Positions 19,159-27,825 of a stretch of DNA of 64,000 bases are shown one piece after another. The position numbers and the translations under genes are program-made. This DNA comes from Methylocaldum marinum (GTDB lineage: Bacteria; Pseudomonadota; Gammaproteobacteria; Methylococcales; Methylococcaceae): NCBI RefSeq assembly GCF_003584645.1, contig NZ_AP017928.1, positions 2,332,395 through 2,396,394 of the forward strand. The letters run 5' to 3'. The notes below the pieces were generated by a model, which was not told where the DNA came from, ran no database searches, and worked only from the letters and a program-made list of their open reading frames with translations. Every line of letters begins with the position of its first letter. Position 1 is the first letter of the stretch.

Positions 19159-19980
19159 TCAGGCGGGCGGACCGAGCAAGTCGGCCGCATAATCGGGTGC
19201 CGGGTAATGGAAAGGCACCGGACCGTCGGCCAAGCCTTCCATGAACTGACGGACCCAAGAGGATTCCGAATCACGAATCGCGTCGGGCGTACCCTGCCCG
19301 ACCACCCTTCCTTCGGAAATGAGATAGATGTAATCGGCAATGGACGCGGTTTCCTCGACGTCGTGGGAAACAACGATGCTTGTGAGCCCCAGTCCGCGGT
19401 TCAAATCGCGTATCAGCTTAATCAATACTCCCATGGAGATCGGGTCCTGTCCGGTGAAGGGTTCGTCGTACATGATCATTGTCGGATCGAGCGTAATCGC
19501 CCTCGCCAGGGCCACGCGTCTGGCCATGCCGCCCGAAAGCTGCGCTGGCATCAGATCGCGGGCGCCCCGCAATCCCACGGCCTCCAGCTTCATCAAGACC
19601 AGGGTCCTGATCATGGACTCCGGCAGATTGGTGTGTTCCCGAAGCGGAAACGCGACGTTTTCGAAAACGCTGAGATCGGTTAGAAGAGCACCGGTTTGAA
19701 AGAGCATCCCTATCTTTTTGCGCAGTTCGTACAGCCGCCCCACAGACAGCTGATGCACGACTTGCCCGTCCAGGGCGATCGTACCGCTATCCGGCCTCAG
19801 TTGACCGCCGATCAGCTTCAAAAGCGTGGTCTTGCCGGTACCGCTGGGCCCCATGATGGCGGTAATTTTGCCCCTGGGGATATCCAGATTGACGCCATCG
19901 AAAATCTTGCGGCTACCACGGCTGAACGTAAGATTTCTGATTGAAACCAGAACTTCGTCACCCGCATTCTTGCCACTCAT
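19159..19980 (-). CDS. mlaF: MlaF, lipid ABC transporter ATPase
   Basis: 273-residue ATPase energising MlaE. Walker A GPSGTGKTT, signature LSGGMARRVALARA, Walker B IMYDEPFTGQDP and the switch His (VVSHDVEE) are intact. The C-terminal VRQFMEGLADGPVPFHYPA...ADLL is specific to MlaF and swaps with the partner subunit. ATG 19980 matches relatives; a start at 19998 is possible. It is the first gene of a run that continues through mlaE, mlaD, mlaB, murA, hisG, hisD and hisC. Confidence 0.95.
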   Translation of the reverse strand: MSGKNAGDEVLVSIRNLTFSRGSRKIFDGVNLDIPRGKITAIMGPSGTGKTTLLKLIGGQLRPDSGTIALDGQVVHQLSVGRLYELRKKIGMLFQTGALLTDLSVFENVAFPLREHTNLPESMIRTLVLMKLEAVGLRGARDLMPAQLSGGMARRVALARAITLDPTMIMYDEPFTGQDPISMGVLIKLIRDLNRGLGLTSIVVSHDVEETASIADYIYLISEGRVVGQGTPDAIRDSESSWVRQFMEGLADGPVPFHYPAPDYAADLLGPPA

Positions 19981-20022
19981 GCCTTGATGGAACGTCACTT
20001 AATTCGGTCGGAAAAATGGCGT

Positions 20023-20051
20023 ATTCTGGCCAGCTACGGCGTTCGAGTCAA
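20023..20051 (-). promoter_or_regulatory. Candidate sigma-70 promoter for the mla-murA-his operon
   Basis: On the minus strand TTGACT (20051-20046) is followed after exactly 17 nt by CAGAAT (20028-20023). It lies about 43 nt upstream of the mlaF ATG. The -35 matches consensus at 5 of 6 positions and the -10 at 4 of 6. Confidence 0.5.
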
Positions 20052-20243
20052 CTTCCGAGCCGCTGAAGCCCGGATCGCACGGTCAAAATCGGTGAACGCC
20101 GCGACGGGCTTTCTACGCCACCCATTCATTAATCCCGACAGCGCATGGCGATTCCACGCGATGCGCGACGGGGCGCGGGGTGGCTCACCACGATCCGTTC
20201 AATTCTTGACTACTCATCCCTCGATCAGTCATTCGGCAGGACC

Positions 20244-22982
20244 TTACGCTTTTACCTCGAACCGCAAAAAATCCGCCAATCGCTTCGACTCCACGACTCC
20301 GTCGTGCGGAAGTAGAAGGTATTTCCATGGCTTGCCGCCGACGTCCGCGGCGTAGCGAGAAGCATGGCTGCACCAGCGCGAGGCCGCGCCGGCCTTCGAC
20401 CGCGCCTCAGGAGTATCGATATCGACTCGGGCCTTCGTTTCGACCATATAGATGCCGGCATCGGTCTCCGCGACAAAATCAGGGATGTACTCCGGCTGTT
20501 CCGTGCCGAACTTGTAGTAAATCTGGAACTGGCCCTTCGCCGGTTTGAACCATTTCAGCGCATCACGCTCCAGGATGATGGCGAAGCGCCGCTCGGTGTC
20601 GGAATCAAATTTTTGTAGCGGGTAAAGACAGCGCGCAAAGCCACCGAACAGCATTTGCTTGATGCGGCTAGTTTCGGTGACGGTCTCTCGGAAGTGATGC
20701 GCCGTTTGCCCTGCCGTAGCGGTGTAATTGCAGGGCTTCAATTCGGTAAAACCACGGCTGACCTGAACTTCGTACTCGGTCGCCTTCTCCCAGAAGTGCG
20801 CCATCATCTGGGCGTGAATTTCGCGAGCGATTCGGGAACGGTTTTGATCCAGCACATTGCGAGCCTCCTCTTCGGAGAGATAACTCAGGAGGTGTAGCAC
20901 CATTTGCCCTGCCAGGTCGTAGAGCAAGTCGGCGTGCGTGAAGTAATCGATATCATCGAAGTCCACAAGCGCATGAACGATGTAGTCCTCCAGCCGCTGC
21001 TCCTTCAGCCCGATTTCCGCTGCCAAGGTGAACTGTTCGTTAGTGCGCAGCATCTGACCAATGATCTCGCGCTCACCCGGTTGCAAGTGCAACTGGCTGA
21101 CGTCGAGCTTGAACGGGTGAAAGCCGGTTGTGACTTCGCCAGTCGGGACGACAACAATACGCGGGATATCGATGGTTTGTTGTACGACGACTTCCGTAGT
21201 CTTGGACACCACGGCCGATACATCGATCTCGCTAGTTTGGTCATCAATCCCTGTCAGCAAGTCGCCTTGAACGGGCTTCAATCGTTCGGTCACTTCGGCC
21301 AGGATTTCCTTTTGCACTTCGGGCTTCAGCAACGCGCCGCTGGTGGGCACCAGGTCACGCCTGACTTCATATTGGCTAATGACATCGAGCACCATCCGCG
21401 CGACTTGCCGCTCGGCTTCGGTCTCGAAAACCGGACTTGGCGCAGTCGACGGAGAGGCGGCTATCGTACCGTTGTCGATGGAAGCCGCCGGAACGACAGG
21501 CGTGTCAGCCAATCCCAGCCGCGTCATGGCCCCCGATCCGACCTGCACACTGACTTTCTTATCGTCAGCGCTCGGCGCATCGAGAATGACTTGCTTGAGA
21601 CGAATCGGCGAGTCGCCACGGTTGGCTTCGTCGATGATCTCCTGGAACTTGTCGTGGGCGACAATGTTCAACCGGTCCACGGCGGCCACGCCCGTTCGTT
21701 TGCCGTAGGGCAAACGCAAACCTCGGCCGATGGATTGCTCGATCAGCGTGCGTGCATTGGCGGCACGCAGCGGCACGATGGTGTAGAGGTTGGTCACGTC
21801 CCAGCCTTCCTTCAGCATGTTGACGTGAATCACGATCTCGGTCGGCTCGTCCACGCTTTCCACGGCCAGAAGCCGGGTGATCATTTCCTCCTCTTCCGCC
21901 CCGGTACGGCTGGAATCCACCTGGATCACCTTGCCGCGATAGCGGCCTTCGTAAAAGGCGTCCGATTCCAGCAGCGCCAGGAGTTGCGCCGCGTGTGTGG
22001 TATCGCGCGCGATCACGAGCATGAAGGGCTTGACCGCCTTGACACCGTTCTCGCGGGCATAGGTGAGCAGTTCGACCTTGGTGGTTTCGTGCAGGCGCAC
22101 GCCGTCTTCGAGCTTGGTTTTCTCGATTTCTTCCGGCGTGTGCGCCTTGGCGTCGAAATTGCGCTGAGTAACCACCGCCGGTTCCTTGACGAAGCCGTCC
22201 TCCATCGCCCGCGCCAAGGGGTAATCCATCACCACATTCTTGAACGGTATCGGCCCGCGCGCGGATTCCACGAAAGGCGTGGCGGTCAATTCCAGGCCGA
22301 ACAACGGCTTCAACTCGTTGATCGACCGCATGCCCGCCTGTGCGCGGTAGCGGTGCGATTCGTCCATGAGCAGCACGAGATCGGGGAGATTTGCCAGATG
22401 ATTGAAGTAGCTATCACCCAGCACTTCCCTCATCCGCTTGATGCGTGGCTCCTTGCCTCCCCTCACCTCGGAGTTGATCTTGGAAATGTTGAAGATGTTG
22501 ATGCGCACGTCATGGCCGAACCCCAAGGCCTGATCGTCGACGGCGGCGCCGGTCTGGTCGTAGTTGTCGCCCGTGATGATCAGCGGCGGTTGTTGGGCAA
22601 ACTCGGCGATACCCTTGAACACGTACTTCGGCGTGTTGCGCGTGAAATCCGTGATCAGTTTGTTGTAGATCGTCAGATTCGGGGCCAGGACGAAAAAATT
22701 GCTCAACCCGTGCGCCAGATGCAGGTAGGCGATAAACGCGCCCATCAAGCGGGTCTTGCCCACGCCGGTCGCCAAGGCAAAACAGAGCGAAGGAAAGTCA
22801 CGCTCGAAGTCCTCCAGGGTTGGAAACTCCGCTTTCAGCGTGGCGAGGATGGCCGGGACGTCCCGCTCATGACGCAAGAGCGCCGGCGACGCTCCGATGG
22901 CGCGCACCAGACGCAAAAGCGATTCCGCTTGCGGCGGACGAAGCGACAGACGGCCGTTGACATGGTAAAAGACCCGATTCAT
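20244..22982 (-). CDS. Type III restriction-like DEAD/DEAH helicase-nuclease (Res-like)
   Basis: 912-residue SF2 helicase with a C-terminal nuclease. Motif I is ATGVGKT (71-77), motif II DESH (207-210), motif III LTATPF, and motif VI lies in QSIGRGLRLPYG. The C-terminus carries an intact PD-(D/E)xK core: Asp835 in YIPDF, then Glu848-x-Lys850 in VETKA. This is the architecture of type III restriction subunits: translocation or switching by the helicase and cutting by the nuclease. ATG 22982 overlaps the hepT stop (ATGA, 22979-22982); an in-frame extension to 23051 is rejected. It is the last gene of the defence operon, unusually separated from mod by a toxin-antitoxin pair. Confidence 0.88.
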   Translation of the reverse strand: MNRVFYHVNGRLSLRPPQAESLLRLVRAIGASPALLRHERDVPAILATLKAEFPTLEDFERDFPSLCFALATGVGKTRLMGAFIAYLHLAHGLSNFFVLAPNLTIYNKLITDFTRNTPKYVFKGIAEFAQQPPLIITGDNYDQTGAAVDDQALGFGHDVRINIFNISKINSEVRGGKEPRIKRMREVLGDSYFNHLANLPDLVLLMDESHRYRAQAGMRSINELKPLFGLELTATPFVESARGPIPFKNVVMDYPLARAMEDGFVKEPAVVTQRNFDAKAHTPEEIEKTKLEDGVRLHETTKVELLTYARENGVKAVKPFMLVIARDTTHAAQLLALLESDAFYEGRYRGKVIQVDSSRTGAEEEEMITRLLAVESVDEPTEIVIHVNMLKEGWDVTNLYTIVPLRAANARTLIEQSIGRGLRLPYGKRTGVAAVDRLNIVAHDKFQEIIDEANRGDSPIRLKQVILDAPSADDKKVSVQVGSGAMTRLGLADTPVVPAASIDNGTIAASPSTAPSPVFETEAERQVARMVLDVISQYEVRRDLVPTSGALLKPEVQKEILAEVTERLKPVQGDLLTGIDDQTSEIDVSAVVSKTTEVVVQQTIDIPRIVVVPTGEVTTGFHPFKLDVSQLHLQPGEREIIGQMLRTNEQFTLAAEIGLKEQRLEDYIVHALVDFDDIDYFTHADLLYDLAGQMVLHLLSYLSEEEARNVLDQNRSRIAREIHAQMMAHFWEKATEYEVQVSRGFTELKPCNYTATAGQTAHHFRETVTETSRIKQMLFGGFARCLYPLQKFDSDTERRFAIILERDALKWFKPAKGQFQIYYKFGTEQPEYIPDFVAETDAGIYMVETKARVDIDTPEARSKAGAASRWCSHASRYAADVGGKPWKYLLLPHDGVVESKRLADFLRFEVKA

Positions 22983-23332
22983 GCCGACTTCTCCCGCATC
23001 AGCTTCAATTGTTGCAGCAGATTCGGCACGTCGTCCCGGACGATGCTCCACACGGTATCGTTATCGATGCCGAGATAGCCATGAATCAGGCGATTTCGGG
23101 TGGCGACGATCATGCGCCATGGGATTTCCGGATGGGCCAGTCGCACCGATTCCGGAATGTGCGTCGCCGCTTCGCCAATCAGTTCCAGATTGCGCAGCGT
23201 GGCGTCATAGTTAAGCCCGCTGGCCTCGAAGCTCGCCTGATCGAGGCCGCGGGTATAGGCCAGCACCTTTTCCGCAAAGCCGATCATATCGTCCAGATAA
23301 AAGCGCCACTCGCGCGGTGTAGCGTCAGACAT
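22979..23332 (-). CDS. hepT: HepT-like HEPN toxin (DUF86)
   Basis: 117-residue all-helical HEPN protein of the HepT/DUF86 family. The RNase motif RX4HXY is intact as RNRLIHGY near residue 80. In characterised type VII systems the cognate MntA adenylylates the Tyr of this motif to silence the toxin. The upstream mntA gene overlaps by 8 nt, the usual pairing. ATG 23332 fits the overlap; a frame reaching 23467 is in-frame extension inside mntA. It is embedded between mod and the Res-like gene with 4- and 8-nt overlaps, so it must be co-translated with them. Confidence 0.9.
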   Translation of the reverse strand: MSDATPREWRFYLDDMIGFAEKVLAYTRGLDQASFEASGLNYDATLRNLELIGEAATHIPESVRLAHPEIPWRMIVATRNRLIHGYLGIDNDTVWSIVRDDVPNLLQQLKLMREKSA

Positions 23333-23615
23333 CGACGGCCTCCCGCTCAATGTACGGGCGAAGTTCCTTGCGCAGCGCTTTTTCCGTGACCAGATCAACC
23401 GGGCACCCCAAAGTATCCTCCAAATAGAACTGCACGCCGAAGTAGCGCGCGGAACTGGCCGCGCCATCGAAGGCCACCAGCACGTCCACGTCGCTGTCCG
23501 GGCGCGCCGTATCGCGCGCGGTGGAGCCGAACAGGGCCAGCCGAGTAACCCCGTAACGCTCGGCCAGCACGGGCTTGCTGCGCGCCAGCAGCGATAGCGC
23601 CTGATCGCGTTTCAT
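23325..23615 (-). CDS. mntA: MntA-like nucleotidyltransferase antitoxin
   Basis: 96-residue minimal nucleotidyltransferase. The signature LFGSTARDTARPDSDVDVLV supplies the GS...DxD motif with both metal-binding Asp residues, so the enzyme should be active. It is the antitoxin partner of the HEPN gene that follows. ATG 23615 overlaps the mod stop (ATGA, 23612-23615). A third acidic position probably lies in CPVDLVTE. Confidence 0.9.
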   Translation of the reverse strand: MKRDQALSLLARSKPVLAERYGVTRLALFGSTARDTARPDSDVDVLVAFDGAASSARYFGVQFYLEDTLGCPVDLVTEKALRKELRPYIEREAVDV

Positions 23616-25309
23616 ACCTTGTCCTCCTCGAATAGCGCGCCCTGCCCAGGCGCGGTCTCTTTGCGCTTAGCCGCTCGACGCCCCTCGTCCGCTGCTGTAA
23701 GAGGGGTCGGGGGAGAAGTTGTAGCCATGGGCAGATTCGACACGTTCAAGCTGTAATCGTCATGCCCCCACTCGCAACGGGCCAGCACCATTTTCGGAAT
23801 CTTTTTGAGGGTCAGATTCGGCCAGCGATCGGCTGCCTGGGCCGCGTTCACGCCGTGGAAGGCCGAGCAGCACACCAGCAGGCTCTGCTCGCTGCCCACT
23901 TCGTCGGAAAGCGCCTGCAATTGCTCGGCGGAAAGATTTTGCGTGGTGACGTAGATGAAGTCGCGCTCGCTAGAAAACCCGTGCTGCCACCAGCGGGTTT
24001 CCGAAGGCGCGTAGGTGAAGCCTTCCAACTTGCACAGCGCTTCCGCCAGCATTGCGGCATTGTATTCGGGATTGATCACCGGATTTCCCCAGCGGTCGTT
24101 GACGATCAGCGTGGGCGCCAGCTTGTAGTAGCGGAAGCCGCCGCCACCTCGCCAGTTCACAGCTTTGGTGATACCGCCGGGGTCCTCGCCGTCAATGACC
24201 TTCTTGAGGCGCGGAATGATGTGGGTGTGGCAGTGTTCGCCCAGTTCCACCATGATCCAGCGGCGGCCCATTTTGTGGGCCACGGCACCGGTGGTGCCTG
24301 AGCCGGCGAAGGAGTCTAGGACGAGGTCCCCAGGATCGGTAGCAATGTTCAGCATGCGTTCGATTAACCGTTCTGGCTTCGGTGTATCAAATGAACTCGC
24401 TCCTGGAAACAACAGGCGCATCTCATTCTTGGACGTGCGATTGCTTCCTACATCATCCTTTGACCAGATTGTTCTTGGTACCAAATTTCCTACTTCTGAA
24501 AGGTAGCGTTTTATACTTGGCCTTGCTGAGCCTGTTGGCCCCCACCACACGCGACCATCTGCATCCAATTCCCGCAACTTTTCTTCTGATACCCGCCAAA
24601 ATCTTCCTGGTGGCGGAGAAAAGATTCGTCCGGTTGGCCCTTGAATTGAGTATTGGCCTTTAGAGTAAGGCTTATTGGCATACGGATCTCCAGGCAGCCA
24701 AGGCCCACGAGGATCATTATCTGGATTTGAGTAAATCGAATTTGCCTCTTCAGTTCTTTCCAGCTTCCTGGGACTCCAATCAGGGTTCTTGGAAAACACC
24801 AAAATATGGTCATGGTCAGTGGAAAACTGACGGGCTGAGTTGCGAGGCGAATCTGCCTTTTCCCAAATTACATTCGCAACAAAATTAGCTCGCCCAAACA
24901 CCTCATCACACAACACCTTCAGATAATGACATTCGTTGTCATCAATCGTGATCCACAACGAACCATCCTCGGCCAGCAGCCGCCGAATAATTTCCAGCCG
25001 GTCGCGCATTAGCCCCAGCCAGATGGAATGTTCCAGTCCATCGTCGTAGTGAGTAAAGGCGCTGCCCGTGTTGTAGGGCGGATCGATGAACACACATTTG
25101 ACCTTGCCAGTGAATTCCTGCTCCAAGGCTTTGAGCGCCAGCAGGTTGTCCCCGAAGATCAGCCGGTTATCGAAAATGTCGCTGTCCGAAACCCGGTGTT
25201 TGGCATGGTAGGACTTTTCCGGATCTTCGAGCAGGATGCGCGGCTCTAATCGAGGCCGTTTTTCCTTACCGATCCAAGTGAGCTCTAGCTTTTTCTTTCG
25301 TTCTGACAT
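23612..25309 (-). CDS. Type III-like adenine-specific DNA methyltransferase (Mod)
   Basis: 565-residue N6-adenine methyltransferase. The catalytic DPPYNTGS (76-79 for DPPY) precedes the SAM-binding FAGSGTT (334-340), which is the beta-class order, with the target-recognition region between them (~165-310). The N-terminus KLELTWIGKEKRPRLEPRILLEDPEKSYH is typical of the family, so ATG 25309 is chosen; starts at 25414 and 25408 would overlap the ATPase gene by about 100 nt. The recognition region looks lower in GC than both flanks, as if exchanged. It would protect host sites from the Res-like nuclease at the far end of the operon. Confidence 0.9.
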   Translation of the reverse strand: MSERKKKLELTWIGKEKRPRLEPRILLEDPEKSYHAKHRVSDSDIFDNRLIFGDNLLALKALEQEFTGKVKCVFIDPPYNTGSAFTHYDDGLEHSIWLGLMRDRLEIIRRLLAEDGSLWITIDDNECHYLKVLCDEVFGRANFVANVIWEKADSPRNSARQFSTDHDHILVFSKNPDWSPRKLERTEEANSIYSNPDNDPRGPWLPGDPYANKPYSKGQYSIQGPTGRIFSPPPGRFWRVSEEKLRELDADGRVWWGPTGSARPSIKRYLSEVGNLVPRTIWSKDDVGSNRTSKNEMRLLFPGASSFDTPKPERLIERMLNIATDPGDLVLDSFAGSGTTGAVAHKMGRRWIMVELGEHCHTHIIPRLKKVIDGEDPGGITKAVNWRGGGGFRYYKLAPTLIVNDRWGNPVINPEYNAAMLAEALCKLEGFTYAPSETRWWQHGFSSERDFIYVTTQNLSAEQLQALSDEVGSEQSLLVCCSAFHGVNAAQAADRWPNLTLKKIPKMVLARCEWGHDDYSLNVSNLPMATTSPPTPLTAADEGRRAAKRKETAPGQGALFEEDKV

Positions 25310-25313
25310 TCGT

Positions 25314-27632
25314 TCAACTCGGCCTTTTAAGTGGGTGTAATCGGCGAGTTTCACCCGCTGTGGCCCAATAGCTTCCAGACTTGGCGTTTCTTGGCCAACC
25401 CGCTTCATGGTCAACCAGGTTATCTATAAGTGCCAAAACTTCGGTGCCGAAGCTAATTGCATCTGAATCAAGAAGCTCAAACGATAATGCATTGAAATGG
25501 CAACCAAAAACATTCCTTGCCTGTGCAATCCTAGAGAGTTCATCCAAGTGAGGAGCAAGTTTTTTCGCAATGTATGAAACTGTTCCATCAGGGTTTTCCT
25601 GCTTGTGCTCCACCCGTAGAGCGGTTCTTAGCTTCTTATCAATAGCCGGTAGTAAATCCCCTAATGTATAGAGTGCATCAGTACGTCGGGGCACATAGCA
25701 TTCATACAGCAACGTCAAAAAATCGAGAGCTGCCTCCAAAATTACCCCGGCTTTTGCGGATACCAACTGCGGGTCTGGTGGAATCTCCGAAAGTAGTTCG
25801 CGAAGCCGCTCTATATCTGGAATGCTTCGAATCAGCGAAATACCACTTGTTGGTGTCCATTTTGTGAGTTCAATAAACTGGCATTGGCCATTCTTTAACC
25901 ACCCCCAGCGAAGTTTTTGTTTCCACGGTTTATAATGTGTGGTAATGACACATTGACGGAATTTAAGAGCCTCTGAATACAGCATTTCGATTAGCCGATA
26001 TACATGAGGTTCATCCACGCTGCCAAGCACATCATCTAATACCAGAATTGTGTCTTCTGGTTTGTCCATCTGTGCTAACGCAAGAAAGACACAGAGGCCA
26101 AGCGTATCAAGATGCGAATCACTGAAGTAAGCTTGCGGCGGTGTACCGTTGAGGCCATGGAATTCCGTGGCAATTTCCAATGACGCTCTTTTTGCCGGAT
26201 CAAGTTCCAGACTGATTTTGTTAAGCTTTTCTCCTGGATGAACTGCTTCGTATAATCTACTTACGTTTTCTGTTATTTTCTGCAAAACCCCATCCGTAAA
26301 GTTTCTCCGCTGATCCTCTATGATGTTTAAAGTCTCTTTTAGGCGTGGCAGAACCTCTTCCAGCTCTCGTCTAATTTGACTGCTATTTTGCAGTGCTTCC
26401 ATTGAAGCCTTCAAAGTACCAGTAAACTTTTTACTGTCAGCATATCCATCAGCGATTATTCTCCATTTTTCTAGGATTTTTGGAGCGGATGCTAGCCAAT
26501 TTTTCCATTCCGCTAAATCAGTTGGGTATGCCAGTACAGGTAGTTCAATACCATCTGGTAGATGTTCACAGGTAGCGGACTGCTTAAATTTCTCAGCATC
26601 GACAAGCGCTTTTTCTTTTAGATAGTCAAGCTTTTGGTTCTGCTCAACTAATGATTGTTGCTTCAATCTTAAAGCCGACTGAGCCGACCTCAATTGATTG
26701 GCAAGATTTTGCGATGCTATCCGACTGCGAACTTTTTCTGGTAGGTCAACTACATTCTCGCTACTTTCACAGAGTGGACAAACATCAGGGTAAGGATGTC
26801 GAATAAAATGCTGGTGTGCTGCCTGGAGGATTTCAAATACCTCGATATACTCGCTCGCAACCTGCTCATTGAGCAGATTAATCTTACTCTCAGCAAGCCT
26901 AACTGCTTCATTAGCATCATTGCAAGCATTTAACTGTTCTTGATACTGGCCAGGATAAGAAAGTAGTTTATCGTAAGCTAACCTTAGAGATTCGATTGCG
27001 ATCTTAGCCTTATCCAAAACTGAATTGTCGTTACTAAGCTCATTAGTAGCCCACTCTTGTGCAGAGGAGCCTGGCTTTCCTGCTTGTTCCCAAAATCTGT
27101 GAATGGTTTCAGTGTTTTCCTGAACTCTGGCTACTGCAACTTCCAAATCTTTTTCTATACTTCGAATTAATTGCCGAAGTGAAGCTTCAGAAGCTTCGAC
27201 ACCAGAAACATCAATGAACCTACTTATCGCGTTGTATCGATCGGCAGGCTTGGCCTCAACGAGGTTCAATATTTGGCTTCTTCGTAGTACCTCAACACGA
27301 GGACGTTTCTCTTCTGGATCGACGACAACGCCAGTTCTGGTTAGGGTTGCTTTGCAGCTTCCATCTGATGTTTCCAACCTAACGGATACATCAGTTGGTG
27401 TACGCCCAATGGAATGCCAATATTTGTTTGTCCTTCCCAGACCTCTGTTCTCAAGAGACCCCACGTTACCCCTACCAAGAAAATCAAAGGCATCACATAT
27501 TGTAGATTTGCCGGTACCGTTTTCACCGTAAATAACAGAGAGCTTTTTCCCTTTTTCAAAGGACAGCTTGAAAGGTGTGACTGACCCTCTCAAATGTTCA
27601 ATCACTAGTGATTGTATTACCCCCTTTGTCAT
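25314..27632 (-). CDS. RloC-like SMC/ABC ATPase with zinc hook and C-terminal HEPN-type domain
   Basis: 772-residue SMC-like ATPase. Walker A GENGTGKST (36-44), a CPLC zinc hook (~285-288) between two coiled-coil segments, an ABC-like signature (FSDSHLDTLG, ~505) and Walker B ILVLDD (~529-534) are visible. The last ~150 residues are helical and include RNVFGCH (~706-712), which fits the HEPN RNase motif RX4-6H with the usual Asn after Arg. That layout resembles RloC, the DNA-damage-responsive anticodon nuclease of restriction loci; assignment is inference. ATG 27632 has GGGGG 6 nt upstream, better than 27638. Base composition is visibly more AT-rich than the neighbours, suggesting separate acquisition. 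Confidence 0.75.
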   Translation of the reverse strand: MTKGVIQSLVIEHLRGSVTPFKLSFEKGKKLSVIYGENGTGKSTICDAFDFLGRGNVGSLENRGLGRTNKYWHSIGRTPTDVSVRLETSDGSCKATLTRTGVVVDPEEKRPRVEVLRRSQILNLVEAKPADRYNAISRFIDVSGVEASEASLRQLIRSIEKDLEVAVARVQENTETIHRFWEQAGKPGSSAQEWATNELSNDNSVLDKAKIAIESLRLAYDKLLSYPGQYQEQLNACNDANEAVRLAESKINLLNEQVASEYIEVFEILQAAHQHFIRHPYPDVCPLCESSENVVDLPEKVRSRIASQNLANQLRSAQSALRLKQQSLVEQNQKLDYLKEKALVDAEKFKQSATCEHLPDGIELPVLAYPTDLAEWKNWLASAPKILEKWRIIADGYADSKKFTGTLKASMEALQNSSQIRRELEEVLPRLKETLNIIEDQRRNFTDGVLQKITENVSRLYEAVHPGEKLNKISLELDPAKRASLEIATEFHGLNGTPPQAYFSDSHLDTLGLCVFLALAQMDKPEDTILVLDDVLGSVDEPHVYRLIEMLYSEALKFRQCVITTHYKPWKQKLRWGWLKNGQCQFIELTKWTPTSGISLIRSIPDIERLRELLSEIPPDPQLVSAKAGVILEAALDFLTLLYECYVPRRTDALYTLGDLLPAIDKKLRTALRVEHKQENPDGTVSYIAKKLAPHLDELSRIAQARNVFGCHFNALSFELLDSDAISFGTEVLALIDNLVDHEAGWPRNAKSGSYWATAGETRRLHPLKRPS

Positions 27633-27825
27633 TCGCATCCCCCTTATCTATTGCTTTTTCGATTAGAAGTCGCCAGTCTTCAGCTTTTAATTTTCCGGCT
27701 GCTAAACTCCTCTGCATTGTTTTTGCATCGTTAGCCAGTACTAATGCTTTATCTACGAGTTCGTGTGCAATTTGTTCTGCGAGAAGTTCCGAAGGCGCTT
27801 TTGATCGCGAACTCGTTTCACTCAT
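27598..27825 (-). CDS. 75-residue protein of unknown function in the defence operon
   Basis: Starts at ATG 27825, overlapping the helicase stop (ATGA, 27822-27825) with GGGAG about 8 nt upstream, and overlaps the start of the ATPase gene by 35 nt, so it is very probably translated. The product is short, charged and predicted helical (SELLAEQIAHELVDKALVLAND, then LKAEDWRLLIEKAIDKGD). It has no Cys, no membrane segment and no domain recognised. It could be an inhibitor or assembly factor for one of its neighbours; nothing in the sequence decides. Confidence 0.65.
   Translation of the reverse strand: MSETSSRSKAPSELLAEQIAHELVDKALVLANDAKTMQRSLAAGKLKAEDWRLLIEKAIDKGDANDKGGNTITSD

Noticed and set aside
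20904..23078. 724-codon plus-strand frame opposite the Res-like gene
   Set aside because: High His/Arg/Gly content typical of the antisense of a GC-rich gene; the minus strand carries full helicase motifs.
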